Shown one piece after another: positions 22,951 through 34,642 of a DNA stretch of 64,000 bases. Under the pieces are notes generated by a model. The model saw only the letters and a program-made list of their open reading frames with translations. It was not told where the DNA came from and did not search any database. The position numbers and the translations under genes are program-made. The stretch's first letter is position 1. Each line of letters begins with the position of its first letter. The stretch comes from Biscogniauxia marginata (Eukaryota; Ascomycota; Sordariomycetes; Xylariales; Xylariaceae): contig MU404090.1 of NCBI GenBank assembly GCA_022695795.1, positions 124,001 through 188,000 on the forward strand, written 5' to 3'.

Positions 22951-24826
22951 ACTTTAATTCCTTTTCGAGGGCCTTTTTATAACTTACATTTATTTTTTTA
23001 TTAATTCGAAGCTTTTTAAAGTTTTGGATTATTTTCAAATAAAAAGCGTAATTTTTAGTTTTATTTATTAAGAGTAACTTAACATCTCCTTATAAGTTTA
23101 TATATATTTCTAGAAATTCTCCTTTTTTTTTAAAATATGCCTTAATAATTTATTTATAACTTAATTTAATCGCACGTATTTTTACTTATTATTTTATTAA
23201 GTGTTTCTTTATAAAACTAAATAAACTAATATCGTATTTAACTCGTTTTTCAAACTAATATAGAAAATATAATCCTTTTTATAATTCTTATAATTCTTTC
23301 TTAACTTTGTTTTCTTCGAAACCTACTTCGAGTAAATCATATATATCATATAATATTAAAATATAATATATATAACTCTTAACGATTACTTCATTACTTT
23401 TTTTAGAATTTAAATAAAAATAATATACTTTAAAATATTATAATTATCGTGAGACGTTATTATAAATATATTCGTTTTTTTCCGTGTTATTACTTTTTAG
23501 TTCTTAGAAATAATAACCGGCTTTATTTTTAAAGCTTTAATGTACTTAATAAACGTCGTTAATATAAAAACTTTAATATAATAATATATATTCTTTTTCT
23601 AGTTATTTTATTATTTTTAGCTTTAATTTAAGTTTTTCGCTTAATAACCCATTAAATTAATTAATACTATTTAAGCTTTAATAAATATCGTAATTATTAT
23701 TTATATAAAATTTCCGGTTTAAGTTATTATATTTACTTTTTTTTAATGTATTTCGCATTTATTATTATTATAATGGCTTTAATATAACCCATTATAGTTT
23801 AACTTAATTTCTAAGTCGTATTTTAGTTTATAAATATCGTACTTATATAGTAATTCGTTTTCGTTATATCCTTACTTGGCTTATTTTAATATAAAGTATT
23901 TTAAATATAAGTAATTATGCTTTAAATAATCTTTATAATTGACTTAATAATATTTATAGCTTTTTTTTATAGAAACTTTTTCGTTTTTCTTTGTTTTAAT
24001 AATAGTAATAATAAATACTTAGTTTACTTCTTTATTATTTTCGAAATAAATCTTTACTTTAAAGGTTTTTTTCTTAAATTAAGAAAATTTTCTTGTTTTT
24101 AATTTTTATTTCTTGGGATTTTAGTACTCGTTTTTATAATGTTTTTTCTTTTTATAATTAAAACATTTAATAGTTAATTTAATTTATTTCTTTTACTTCT
24201 TTTAAGTAGTATTAATTTTAATGGGGTTTAACTTAATTCTAGTGCTTTTCTTTGTTTTAGCACCGTTTTTATGATTTCCTTTTTTCTATTAATCGCCGTT
24301 CTTTCGCTATATCGTTTTTTTCTTTTTAAAGTATTATTCAAAGTTTTTGTTATTAATAATTATTATTATTATAATGTAGTTATTAAACTTTTTTAGGTTT
24401 TTTTCTTTATATAGATTTATTTTATATAATTTATTCTTTATATAGTTTTTTAGTTTTTAATAAAATAAATAATATAGACTTTTAATAAATAATTATAATT
24501 AACTTATAAGTTTTTTAAACTTAATAATGTAATTTAAGGCCTTTTTATCTTGTCGTAATTTATAAAGTCGAGTTTCGGCTTATTATTTAAGAATTAAGTT
24601 ATTAAATATAGATTTAAATTGTTTTTTAAACTCTTTATAATCCTTAAAAACCTTTTTTATGTCTTTTTAAGCGTTTTATTTATTATTTAGGTAATCTTTT
24701 AACATTAGTTAAAACTAGGTTAAAGTAGTTTTGACGAGAAGCTAAAATACCGTAAGAACTTTTTATTTCTTAATAGTAATTATTCCGTAATAAAACCGTA
24801 AATAAGTTTTGACTTAAATTAAAAAT

Positions 24827-25230
24827 TGTGACGAACCTCCTTGTGTATTCCTAGTCAGCTGACTTCATAAGTAAGTACGTACTGGGTTTTCTTGATTTGA
24901 AGGTAATAGTGGGTTGAGATTGGTTTAAGGATTTATAATGTTATATTCGTTAGAGAGGTTTCAAGGTACTCTCATTATAGTATTAAAGAGTAACTATAGT
25001 TTTAGATTAATAGCTAAGGAACGAAAGACTAATTATACAAGGAAATTCTAATTTATTTATACTCGTTCTTCCTTTTATATAATTAACTAAATAATTAAAT
25101 CGTAAGTTGCCTTACCTACTATTTATATATTTAGTAAATAATTGAATTTTAGGTTGCCCCACCCATTATTTACATATTTGATGGGGTTACATGCGTGGCA
25201 CTTGTTTCCCACTTTAGGAGTCTTGTAATA
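24827..25230 (-). repeat. 3' LTR of element 1
   Basis: 404 bp, TGTGACGAACC...CTTGTAATA as read on the plus strand. The terminal CA has become TA, a C to T change. Alignable along its whole length with 31927-32330, 33924-34327 and 41026-41429. Confidence 0.9.
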
Positions 25231-25324
25231 TTATTTTTCCCTTTTAAGAATTTTTATCTTAAAGATAAAAAGAGGGTTAGTTATTTTTCCTTCCGATTTG
25301 TTAAGAGGTTTAAGCCTTCTTTAA

Positions 25325-25720
25325 CTTAGTTTATAATGTTTTATTATATAATAAAACTTCGTAAAGAAAATTTTAATATCTCGTGTTAAGCCGAGAAATA
25401 AGTTAAAAACAGGGTAACTCTTTTAAATTTTATTGCTTTTTATAATAAAAAAAAGATAGCTTGTTTTTACTGCGAATGTAATAAAAAAGATTATATTACT
25501 TCAAAGGATTTTAATCGTTATGTGAAATGTATAAAATTAAGTCGATCGCGATGTGACGTGTTTAGTATCTCGCGAAAAAGTATATTTAAAATTACGGAAT
25601 AGTTTTAAAAGGTCGAGGCCGAGCTCGAGAAAGCGGAATTTTATTATAAGATTACTTATGTTGTTAAGGAGGTAGTTATAAACCGCATTTTGCGCTTTAA
25701 AATCGAGCGTAAACTATAAT
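25325..25720 (+). pseudogene. Antisense accessory ORF remnant in element 1
   Basis: Plus-strand remnant between pol and the 3' LTR, antisense to the rest of the element. Its best-preserved part (about 25439-25560) reads ACFYCECNKKDY, then YVKCIKLSRSRCDV, keeping CxxC, a later Cys and a final Cys. Stops interrupt it upstream (for example after NISC). The same frame is longer in element 2 (34433-34642). Confidence 0.55.
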
Positions 25721-28179
25721 CGAATAAATTTCGTAAAATGGTTACTCGGGGTCTTAATTCCATAGAGAATTTAAAGCGCGTTAAGCGTGAAAAAAAAAAA
25801 CAAAAACGTCTTATTAAAGAATCGTAACGCATAAAAAAATTATAGCGTTAACCTAAATCTTCGCAGAACTTGTTTACTTCTAAGGCTTACCCTTCTTTCT
25901 TCCTTAATTCTCCCTAACAAAATTAAAATCTCGATATCTAGGCCTTCTTAGCCGGTCTAGATTCTAACGGTAGAAATCCTCAATCTCATTTATTAGGTTC
26001 TTTAAATGCTTAAAAAGTTCCTAAATATTCTCCTTAAGTGAATAACCTTCTCATTTAACAAGATATTATAGTTAATTATTAACTTTTTTTAAATCTAGTA
26101 TCTTTTCGACTTTGTACTTATTAGAATTCTCTTTAAATTCTAATTATTCTTCTAGCGAGGCGTTTTTTAGTGCTGGTTTTAAAAGCGAAATATAAAATAC
26201 AGGGTATATTCTAAATTCTTTTAATAACAAGAGTTTATAATTAACCTTCGAAATAACTTCTTTAATTTTATAAAGTCTTAATTTCTTAAATTCGAGTTTC
26301 TTGTTAGGTCGTTTTATTTTAATTTAAGGTGTTTTTGTTATTACACTTTATCTTTAACGGAGTAAATAGATTATATCTCTTCTCTTGAAAATTAGTCCCT
26401 TAATTTTTTTTTATTGTAATATTCGGTTATCCTTTCTTGGATAAACTATAGTTTTTTTTGTAGTTTTATTTATATTACCTAGATCTTTTTAAATAATACT
26501 TTTACTCGAAAAACTATTATTATAATACTTAATGCTTTTATAAGTCTAAACGGTTTTTTGTAGACTTTTGCTTTTTAGCTATACACCGCTTTGTGTGGTG
26601 ATAGTTTTATGTCTTCGTTAATTAATGTATTATATACGACTTAGGCCATGAGTAACAATTTTACTTAATTATCCATTTACCAGTTAATATAGCTTTTAAG
26701 GTACTATTTAAGTGTTTAATTAAGCCTTTTTATTTATCCGTTTATCTAAGGATGGTACGCTATAAACAGCTTCTACTTAATCCCCATTCGTTTTATCAAG
26801 CTAGTCCAAAACTTTAACGTAAACAATTTATCTCTATTTAAAACAATGCGTTCTAATAATCCATGTTTATTAATATACTCTCTTAAAAAACTAAAAACTA
26901 ATTATTTTATTATGCTTGATTCGTTAAATAATAAAAAGTAGACGTATTTCGTGAGTTTATTAACAATTACTTATATACTGTTATAATGTACTCCTATTAT
27001 AAGATCCTTTAACTTTAAAAGTTTCACTACGAAGTCCCATGTAATTATATTCCATGCTTTATTAAGTATTTAGGTTAGTTATAATAATTTATATGGTTTA
27101 TATCGTGATGCTTTAACCTTATTATAAATATTATAATTCTTTATAATTCTTTTAATTATTTATCATATTTTTGGAAAGTCGAATTCTTTTTAAAGTCGTT
27201 TTACCGTTTTGAAAATCCTTTGGTGGCCGTGTAGAGGATATTTATGAAATTCTTTAACGAATTCGTTTTGCACTTGTTTTAGTACGTATACCTTTTCCTT
27301 ATATAAAAGAAATTCGTCGCTGGATCCTTATTAAGATTATAATTATTTTTCCCTTTAATTATAATTTTCCTTGAAACGTTATTTCTAGTTTCTTATGTTG
27401 ATTCGTATATAAGCTAATATAATTAATTCGTTATTTTATTATTTAAATATCTAGACATTTTTTTTATTAATTTTTGATTTATAATCTCCCCTTTTACTAA
27501 GAAGATCTATTTAAATGTTTTCCTTTCCCTTAATATATTAGATTTTAAAATTAAATTTAGATAGGAAAATCATTTAACGCTCGTGTTTTTAGTTAAGTGT
27601 TTGTGTTATTATAAATTATGTAAGGTTTTTGTGGTTTAAATAAATATCGATAGGTTCCTTGATTCCGTTAAGTCACAGTTCCTATTTTTTTAATGCTTTA
27701 ATAACTATTAATAATTCCTTATTATAAATTTAATAATTTAATTTAGCATTATATAGTGCTTTAAATAAATACGCGACTAGATACTATTTCTTATTGTTTT
27801 TTAATTGCTCCAAGACTACTTTAATAGCGAAATCTAAAGCGTTTATCCTTAATTATTTCTTTTTATTTTCATTTAGAAGTTTATATATAACCTCGCTAGT
27901 TACGACTTCTTTTAATTATTAAAAAGCCTATTTAGCTTCTTTAATAAAATGGAAAGCCTCTCTTGTTTTTATTAAAGTAATTAATTCCGTTAATAGTTTA
28001 GTAATACGCTCGAAATCTTTAATGAGTTATTTAACATAATTAACAAAGCCAAGAAATGCGCGTACGTTTATAACACTCTTAGGTTTTAGCTAATCCTTAA
28101 TTATTATTATTTTTCCCTTTTAAATGTGAATTTCTCTTGGACTTATTATAAACCCTAAATAATTTAGTTTCTTGACATG

Positions 28180-28389
28180 CTATTTACTTTTGGTTGAATA
28201 AATAAGTAGGTTCGCTTTTTCTAGGGTTTTTAATATTTGCTTTACATGTTTTTTATATTCTTTCTCGTTTTTTAAGTAAATTAGTATATCGTTTAAATAA
28301 ACGAATATAAATTTATCTAGAAACTTACGAAGAACTATTATAATTATATGTTGAAATATAGTGGGTGTGTTAATAAGTCTAAATGGCAT
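28180..28389 (-). pseudogene. Reverse transcriptase fragment (Ty3/gypsy type)
   Basis: A 69-codon open remnant of the RT palm. It has the MPFRLINTPTIFQ entry helix and FVYLNDILIY at the catalytic site. Active enzymes have two adjacent aspartates there; the first is Asn here, which needs only a G to A change, as RIP produces. It is flanked by stops. It fixes the element's family and minus orientation. Confidence 0.85.
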
Positions 28390-31300
28390 AACCTTATATT
28401 TATAATATCTATATATTGTTCGAAAAGCTATATATTATTTGTGTCCCTTAGCCATTTTAATTATATAGTATTTATCGCGAAGGTTTAATGTTATAAAGAT
28501 TTAAGCCTTACTAATTTATTCTCTTATGAGTTTCATTAGTGGTAATAAATACCTGTTTTTTTTGGTTATTTCATTTAGGTGTTAGTAGTTAATTACTCGT
28601 TTTTATACTAGGTTTCCTTTTTTATCGACATGTTATTTCCTGTTTTTGTCGATTTTAGGTACCATAATTACCGGGTATCTTAACGAGGATTTAGATTTTC
28701 GAATATATCTTTTGTCGAGATCCTCCTAGATTCCTTTTTATAGTGCTTTTTGTTTTTCTTGATTTATAAAATATACTAAAAATAATTTTAATTATTTTCT
28801 TTCTTTGAAGTGGATCTAGTAATTTTATTAGCTATATTTTAGTAATTCTTTCTTTATTTTATCTTTAAATAATTTATAAAAACGGAGGTACTTACGTGGT
28901 ACTCTTTTCGTTAGATTTTTAGGTTTAGTTACTTAAATTATATAAGCGATATGTTTTGTTTTTATATCCGTTTTTTTAGAGTTACTTATAGTACTTATCT
29001 CATAACCCATAGCGGTTAACCCCTCCTATTTCTAATTCTAATAAAGTATATCTATCTCGAAATTTATTCGTGGATTACTTTTTTTAAGCTAATTCATTCT
29101 TAAGATTATGTTGTGATTTAATATGTATATAATATTAAGGATAACTTATTTAAGATGTTTTTAAATAGTTATTAAAAGAGGAATTATTTCTTTTAGCACT
29201 TTATTATTCTTGTAATTAAACATGTTTTTTTTAAAGTTTTATAGTCTATATAGACTTTATTTATATATTTATGGTATTTTATCTTCTTGAGTTACCTTTG
29301 TTAAGATATAGCTTTTATTTGCTCTTAAATCTATTAGGGCTTTATATTTTCTTTTATTATACCTAATTCTAATTATAATAGTGTTGTTAAGTCCTAACTA
29401 GACTTTATATAAAGACTTATTATTTATGGCTTCTTGCTATTTTATTAGCGAGAGCCTTTACCGTTTTTTGGTTTTTTACGTCTTTTTTTTTTTGGTTTTC
29501 TTTTTGTTGTTATAGCCCGGATGTCTTTTTATTTTTAAGCTTTTATAGGAGCGTGTTTCTAGTAATCATTATTTAGATAGTCTCTTTAATTATTCTTTAC
29601 GTAATAGGGGGTAAGAGGTTTATTTTTTATGTAGAATTTTACACATTAAAATTTTAATTTTTTTTCGAGGGCCTTTTTGTAGTTTAAGTCCGTTTTATTA
29701 ACTCGGAATTTTTTGAAGTTTTAAATTATCCTTAAATAAAAGGAGTAATTATTAAGTTTGTTTATTGGGGGTATCTTGATATCTCCCCTTAGGTTTATGT
29801 TGATTTTTAGGAGTTTCCCTTTTTTTTTGAGGTATGTTTTAGTGATTTGTTTATAGCCTCGTTTAGTCGCACGTGTTTTTGCTTGTTACTTTATTAAGTG
29901 TTTTTTTATAGAGCTGAATAGATTAATATCGTATTTAGTTCGTTTTTTAAGTTATTATAAAAAATGTAGTTCTTTTTATAATTCTTATAATTTTTCCTTA
30001 ATTTCGTTTTCTTCGAAACCTGCTCCGAGTAAGTTGTGTACGTCGCATGGTACCGAGATATAACATATATAACTTTTAACCATTACTTCGTAGCTTTTTT
30101 TAGAGCTTAGGTAAAAATAACATGCTTTAAGGTAATGTAGCCATCGTGGGGTGTTATTATAAATACATTTATTTTTTTTCGTGTTGTTATTTTCTAGTTT
30201 TTAAAGATAATAACCGGTTTTATTTTTAGAACTTTTATATACTTAATAAGCGTCGTTAGTACAAAAGCTCTAATATAACGATGTATATTCCCTTAAGCTT
30301 TAATAAATATTACAACTATTATTTATATAAAGCCTCTAGTTTAGGTTGTTGTGCTGGTTTTTTCTTTAATGGGTTTCGCATTTGTCATTTTTATAGTGGC
30401 TTTAATGTAAATCACCATGGTTTAACTTAATTCTTAAGTCGTATCTTAATTTGTAGTTATTATATACGTATAATAATTCGCCTTCGTTATATCTTTATTT
30501 AGCTTGTTTTAATGTGAAATATTTTAGATATGAGTGGTTATTCTTTAGACAGTTCTTACGATTGATTTAATAAGATTTATAAACTTTTTTATAGAGGTTT
30601 TTTCGATTTTTTCTGCTTTAATAGTACTAATAATAAATACTTGGTTTATTTTTTTGTTATTTTCGAATTAAACCCTTATTTCGGCGACTTTTTTCTCAAG
30701 TTAAAGAATCCCTCCTGTTTTTAATTTTTGTTTTTTAAGACTTCGGCACTCGTTTTTATAATGTTTTTTCTTTTTATAATTAAAATACTTAATGGTTAAT
30801 TTATCTCGTTTTTTTTATTCCTTTTAAATAATGTTGATTTTAATGGGATTTAACTTTATTCTCGTGCCTTTTTTAGTTTTAACACCGCTTTTATAATTTC
30901 CTTTTTTTAGTTGGTCGCTATTCTTTCGTTATACCGTCTTTTTTTTTTTTAAGGTATCGTTTAAAGTTCTTATTATTAATGACAATTGCCATTATAACGT
31001 AGTTATTAAACTTTTTTAGGTTCCTTTCTTTATATAGGTTTATTTTATATAATTTATCCTTTATATGGTTTTTTAACCCTTAATAAAACAAGTAATATAA
31101 GCTTTTAATAAGTAATTATAACTAATTTACGAGTTTTTTGAATTTAATAGCGTAGTTTAAAGCCTTTTTGTCTTATTATAATTTGTAAAATCGAGCTTCG
31201 ACTTGTTATTTAAGGATTAGATTGCCGAATATAGACCTAAGTTGTTTTTTAAACTCCTTATAATTTTTAAAGATTTTTTTCGTGTTTTTTTGGGCGTTTA

Positions 31301-31926
31301 ATCCATTTTCTAAATAATCTTTTAATACTGGTTGAAACCAGGTTAAGGCGGTTTTAGTAAGGAGTTGAGATACTATAAGAACTTTTTATTCCTTAATAAT
31401 AATCGTTTTATAATAGAATTATAAATAGGTTCCAGCTTAAATTAAAAATCCTTTTAAATTACTTAACCTATTATATTTATTAAATATAATTAATTTAAAA
31501 CCCTTCATATTAAGAGTTATTATATTGTCATCATCGTCTGAGTTATTAAGGTCGCTATCGTTTAAAGGTGGTTATTTATTTTTAAGAGATTAGGGTTATC
31601 TTGCTTGTTTATCTTTTTTAGGCATTTTTTTTTTCTCCTTTTCTTCTTCCTTAAATGCTTCCTTTTACTGATCTTCCAAGATGTCCTCCTATGACTCTTC
31701 TTTAACTACGACTATAATAAACTCTTATATTAATTCCTTTAAACCTTTTAATTATATCGTAAAAAGACTTAAAGCTTTCGTTTAAAAGCTTATTAATTAT
31801 TATTCTTTTATTTATTTCTTTTCTTGTTACTCTTTAGTCTTAAAAGGCATGCTTATCCTGGAACTATTCGATTAAAAATCCCTCTTCTTAAACCAATATT
31901 AAGCACTAATTAAAGAGCTATTAAAA

Positions 31927-32330
31927 TGTAACGAACCTCCCTATGTATTCCTAGTTAACTAACTTCACAAGTAAATACATACTAAGTTTTCTTGATTTAA
32001 AAGTAATAATAGGTTAAAATTAATTCAAGGATTTATAATGTTATATTCGTTAAAGAGGTTTCAAGGTACTCTCACTATAGTATTAAAAAGTAATTATAGT
32101 CTTAAATTAATAACTAAAAAACGAGAAATTAATTACACAAAGAAATTCTAATTTACTTATACTCGTCCTTCCTCTTATACAATTAACTGAATAGTTAAAT
32201 CGTAAGTTGCTCCACCCACTATTTATATATTTAATGAATAATTGAATCTTAGGTTGCCCCACCCACTATTCACATATTCGATGGGGTCACGTGCGTAGCA
32301 CTCGTTTCCCACTTTAGGAGTCTCGTAACA
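31927..32330 (-). repeat. 5' LTR of element 1
   Basis: 404 bp, TGTAACGAACC...CTCGTAACA on the plus strand, with intact TG...CA ends. Followed directly by the AAAAT target duplication and the continuation of element 0. Confidence 0.9.
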
Positions 32331-32822
32331 AAAATCCTTTTAAATTACTCGACTTATTATATTTATTAAGTGTAATTAATTTAAAACCTTTTATATCAAG
32401 GGTCATTATATTATTTTCGTCGTTTAAGTTATTAAAGTCGCTATCGTTTAAAAATAATTTCGGTTATTTATTTCTAAAAAGTAAAAGTTGTTTTACTTAT
32501 TTATTTTCTTTTTTAAGTACTTTTTCTTCCTTCTTTTTTTCTTTTTTAAATAATTCTTTTTATTAAACTTTAAAAGTGTCTTTTTAAGGCTCTTTTTTAG
32601 TTATAACTATAATTAACTTTTATATTAGTTCCTTTAAACCTTTTTATTATACCGTAAAAAAATCTAAAGCTTTCGTTTAAAAGCTTATTAATTATTAATT
32701 TTTTATTTTTTTTATTTTTTTATTACTCTTTAGTCTTAAAAGGCATACTTATCTTAAAACGGTTTAACCGAGAGTCCCTTCTTTTAAACTAATATTAAGC
32801 ACTAATTAAAAAGCTATTAAAA

Positions 32823-33085
32823 TATAACGAACCTCTTTATATATTCCTAATTAATTAACTTTATAAGTAAATACGTATTAGGTTTTCTTAATTTAAAGGT
32901 AATAATAAATTAAAATTAATTCAAGAAATTTATAATGTTTTATTTGTTAAAAAGATTTTAAGGTACTTTTATTATAATATTAAAAAGTAATTATAATCTT
33001 AAATTAATAACTAAAAAACTAAAATAAATAACTAAATATAAAAGAAATTCTATCTTTTTTATACTTATTCTCCCTTTATATATAA
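32823..33085 (-). repeat. Truncated 5' LTR of element 0
   Basis: Starts TATAACGAACC (TG to TA at the terminus) and stays alignable with the other LTRs for about 260 bp, ending near TTATATATAATT. The remaining 140 bp or so are replaced by unrelated sequence with inverted repeats. It is the most AT-rich of the LTRs. Confidence 0.8.
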
Positions 33086-33923
33086 TTTCCGTTTTAATAT
33101 ATTAAATATCTTTAAATCCTTAAATCCCCGAGGATTTAATATATTAGATTCTTATGGATTCCGGAATTAATAGGAATCCATACCACGTGACATTACATTG
33201 CACCTTTAACCTAAACCATCCGTTCTTTACGTTCTTGGTCCGTGCTTAACACCCTTATTAAAGACCCCTTTAACATTATTAGTTCGTAATAGATAAAAGG
33301 TAAATAATAACAGATTTATATATATTATTTTTTATAGTACTTGTTTTTAAACTAGAAATCTTAAAAGCTTAATAAAAAATATTTCCTTTAAATAAAGTGT
33401 TTTTAAACTTTATAATAACGTTAAGAAACTTTGTTTAAAACCTTACTTATTTCTTATAAACGTAGTAAATCCTTAAAAGCTTTTTATAATTATAAAATTT
33501 AATACTTATTATTTCGATGCTTATTATTTTTATTTTATTTTATATTTTTCTTGTTAAGTTTTAAGGAAAATGCAAAACTTCCTTTTCGATTTTGCTTATT
33601 TAATAAGGTAAAATACGTTATTTTAAATCTTTAAAAAATCGATGTAAGCGGCGAGAAGCAAATTTAAGGGTTAAAGAAGGGCTATATTTAGATATTAAGT
33701 CATAATAAAGCGTTATATTTGTCGTATTAAGATATTGATTTTAGAATTCGAGTTTAAATTCGATTCGGAGTTTATATTATAAATAAAGCGAAGAAGTTAG
33801 AGATGGCGTCCGATCGTGGAGAAAACGTGTTGAGGTGCACGTTAAGGATTTTGAATGTTGAGGAATGGTTTAAAAGCCTGAAAAGCTTGAAAAGCCTTGA
33901 ATTTGAAAGAAAAGCCACGAGGG
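33086..33923. other. Spacer between elements 0 and 2
   Basis: No gene is seen. The first 100 bp contain inverted repeats (listed separately). About 33.2-33.6 kb is AT-rich and resembles RIP-mutated sequence. The last 280 bp rise to ordinary composition and carry a short AAAAGCCTGAAAAGCTTG-like direct repeat just before element 2. Confidence 0.5.
33095..33181. repeat. Pair of inverted repeats at the element 0 truncation point
   Basis: TAATATATTAAAT (33095-33107) is matched in reverse by ATTTAATATATTA (33134-33146), a perfect 13-bp pair. ATGGATTCC (33154-33162) is matched by GGAATCCAT (33173-33181). They may be ends of another small element or simply hairpins in AT-rich DNA. Confidence 0.6.
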
Positions 33924-34327
33924 TGTGACGAACCTCCCTGTGTATTCCTAGTCAACTGACTTCACAGGTGAGTACGTACTAGGTTTTCTTGATTTGAAGG
34001 TAATAGTGGGTTGAGATTGGTTTAAGGATTTACAATGTTATGTTCGTTAGAGAGGTTTCAAGGTACTCTTATTATAGTATTAAAGAGTGACTATAGTTTT
34101 AGATTAATAGCTAAGGAATAAGAGACTAATTACACAAGAAAATTCTAATTTATTTATACTCGTTCTTTCTTTTATATAATTAATTAAATAGTTAAATTAT
34201 AAGTTGCTTTACCTATTATTTATATATTTAGTAAATAGTTGAATTTTAGGTTATTTTACTTATTATTTATATATTTGATGGGGTTACGTACGTGGCACTC
34301 GTTTCTCACTTTAGGAGTCTCGTAATA
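33924..34327 (-). repeat. 3' LTR of element 2
   Basis: 404 bp, TGTGACGAACC...CTCGTAATA on the plus strand. The terminal CA is changed to TA, as in the 3' LTR of element 1. Confidence 0.9.
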
Positions 34328-34432
34328 TTATTTTTCCCCTCTAAGAATCTTTATTTTAAAGATAAAAAGAGGGTTAATTATTTTTTCTTTTAATTTATTA
34401 AAAGGTTTAAGCTTTTTTTAACTTAGTTTATA

Positions 34433-34642
34433 ATGTTTTATCGTATAATAAAACTTCGTAAAGAAAATTTTAACATCTCGCGTCGGGCCGAGAAACAAGC
34501 TAAGAACAGGGTAACTCTTTTAAATTTTGTTGCTTTTTATAGTAAAAAAAAGATGGTTTATTTTTATTACGAGCGTAATAAAAAAGATTATATTATTTCG
34601 AAGGATTTTAATCGTTATGTAGAATGTATAAAATTAGGTTGA
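34433..34642 (+). pseudogene. Antisense accessory ORF remnant in element 2 (Cys-cluster-like)
   Basis: 69-codon plus-strand frame that begins 105 bp inside the 3' LTR, antisense to gag-pol. It carries a basic Arg/Lys start and then VTLLNFVAFYSKKKM, YFYYERNKKDY and VECIKLG. The element 1 copy still has Cys where this one has Tyr (Cys to Tyr is G to A). Together they suggest an ancestral CxxC...CxxC...C arrangement in the style of a small zinc cluster. It ends at a TGA that a CGA codon would explain. Function unknown. Confidence 0.55.

Larger units (their letters stand above)
24827..32330 (-). mobile_element. Ty3/gypsy-type LTR retrotransposon, full length 7504 bp, RIP-mutated (element 1)
   Basis: Bounded by two 404-bp LTRs (24827-25230 and 31927-32330) and flanked by the 5-bp duplication AAAAT (24822-24826 and 32331-32335), inside element 0. 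Orientation is minus: a reverse-transcriptase fragment is on the minus strand at 28180-28389, and a purine-rich tract (GGGAAAAATAA on the minus strand) abuts the left LTR, which is therefore the 3' LTR. The gag side is at 29.1-31.9 kb, RT near 28.3 kb and the integrase region near 25.9-27.2 kb. Reading frames are destroyed by stops and the composition is strongly AT/TpA-biased, as expected after RIP. It is the same length as element 2 (7506 bp) and shares with it a 75-bp deletion that element 0 lacks. Confidence 0.92.
22190..33085 (-). mobile_element. Oldest LTR retrotransposon copy (element 0), internally deleted and split by element 1
   Basis: This copy consists of 22190-24826 plus 32331-33085. 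Its left end is an LTR stub (TATAACGAACCTCTTTATAT) fused at 22204-22209 to internal sequence equivalent to about 38206 onward of element 2. Most of the 3' LTR and all of pol are therefore missing, while the gag-side half remains. Element 1 inserted at 24826, and element 0 resumes right after it at 32331 (AAAATCCTTTTAAATTAC, matching 31447 onward in element 1). A truncated 5' LTR (32823-33085) ends it. It is heavily AT-biased with no intact frame. Confidence 0.85.

Noticed and set aside
22801..23004. 67-codon plus-strand frame spanning the 196-bp insert
   Set aside because: It starts in the insert and ends in AT-rich retrotransposon sequence, so it cannot be a conserved gene.
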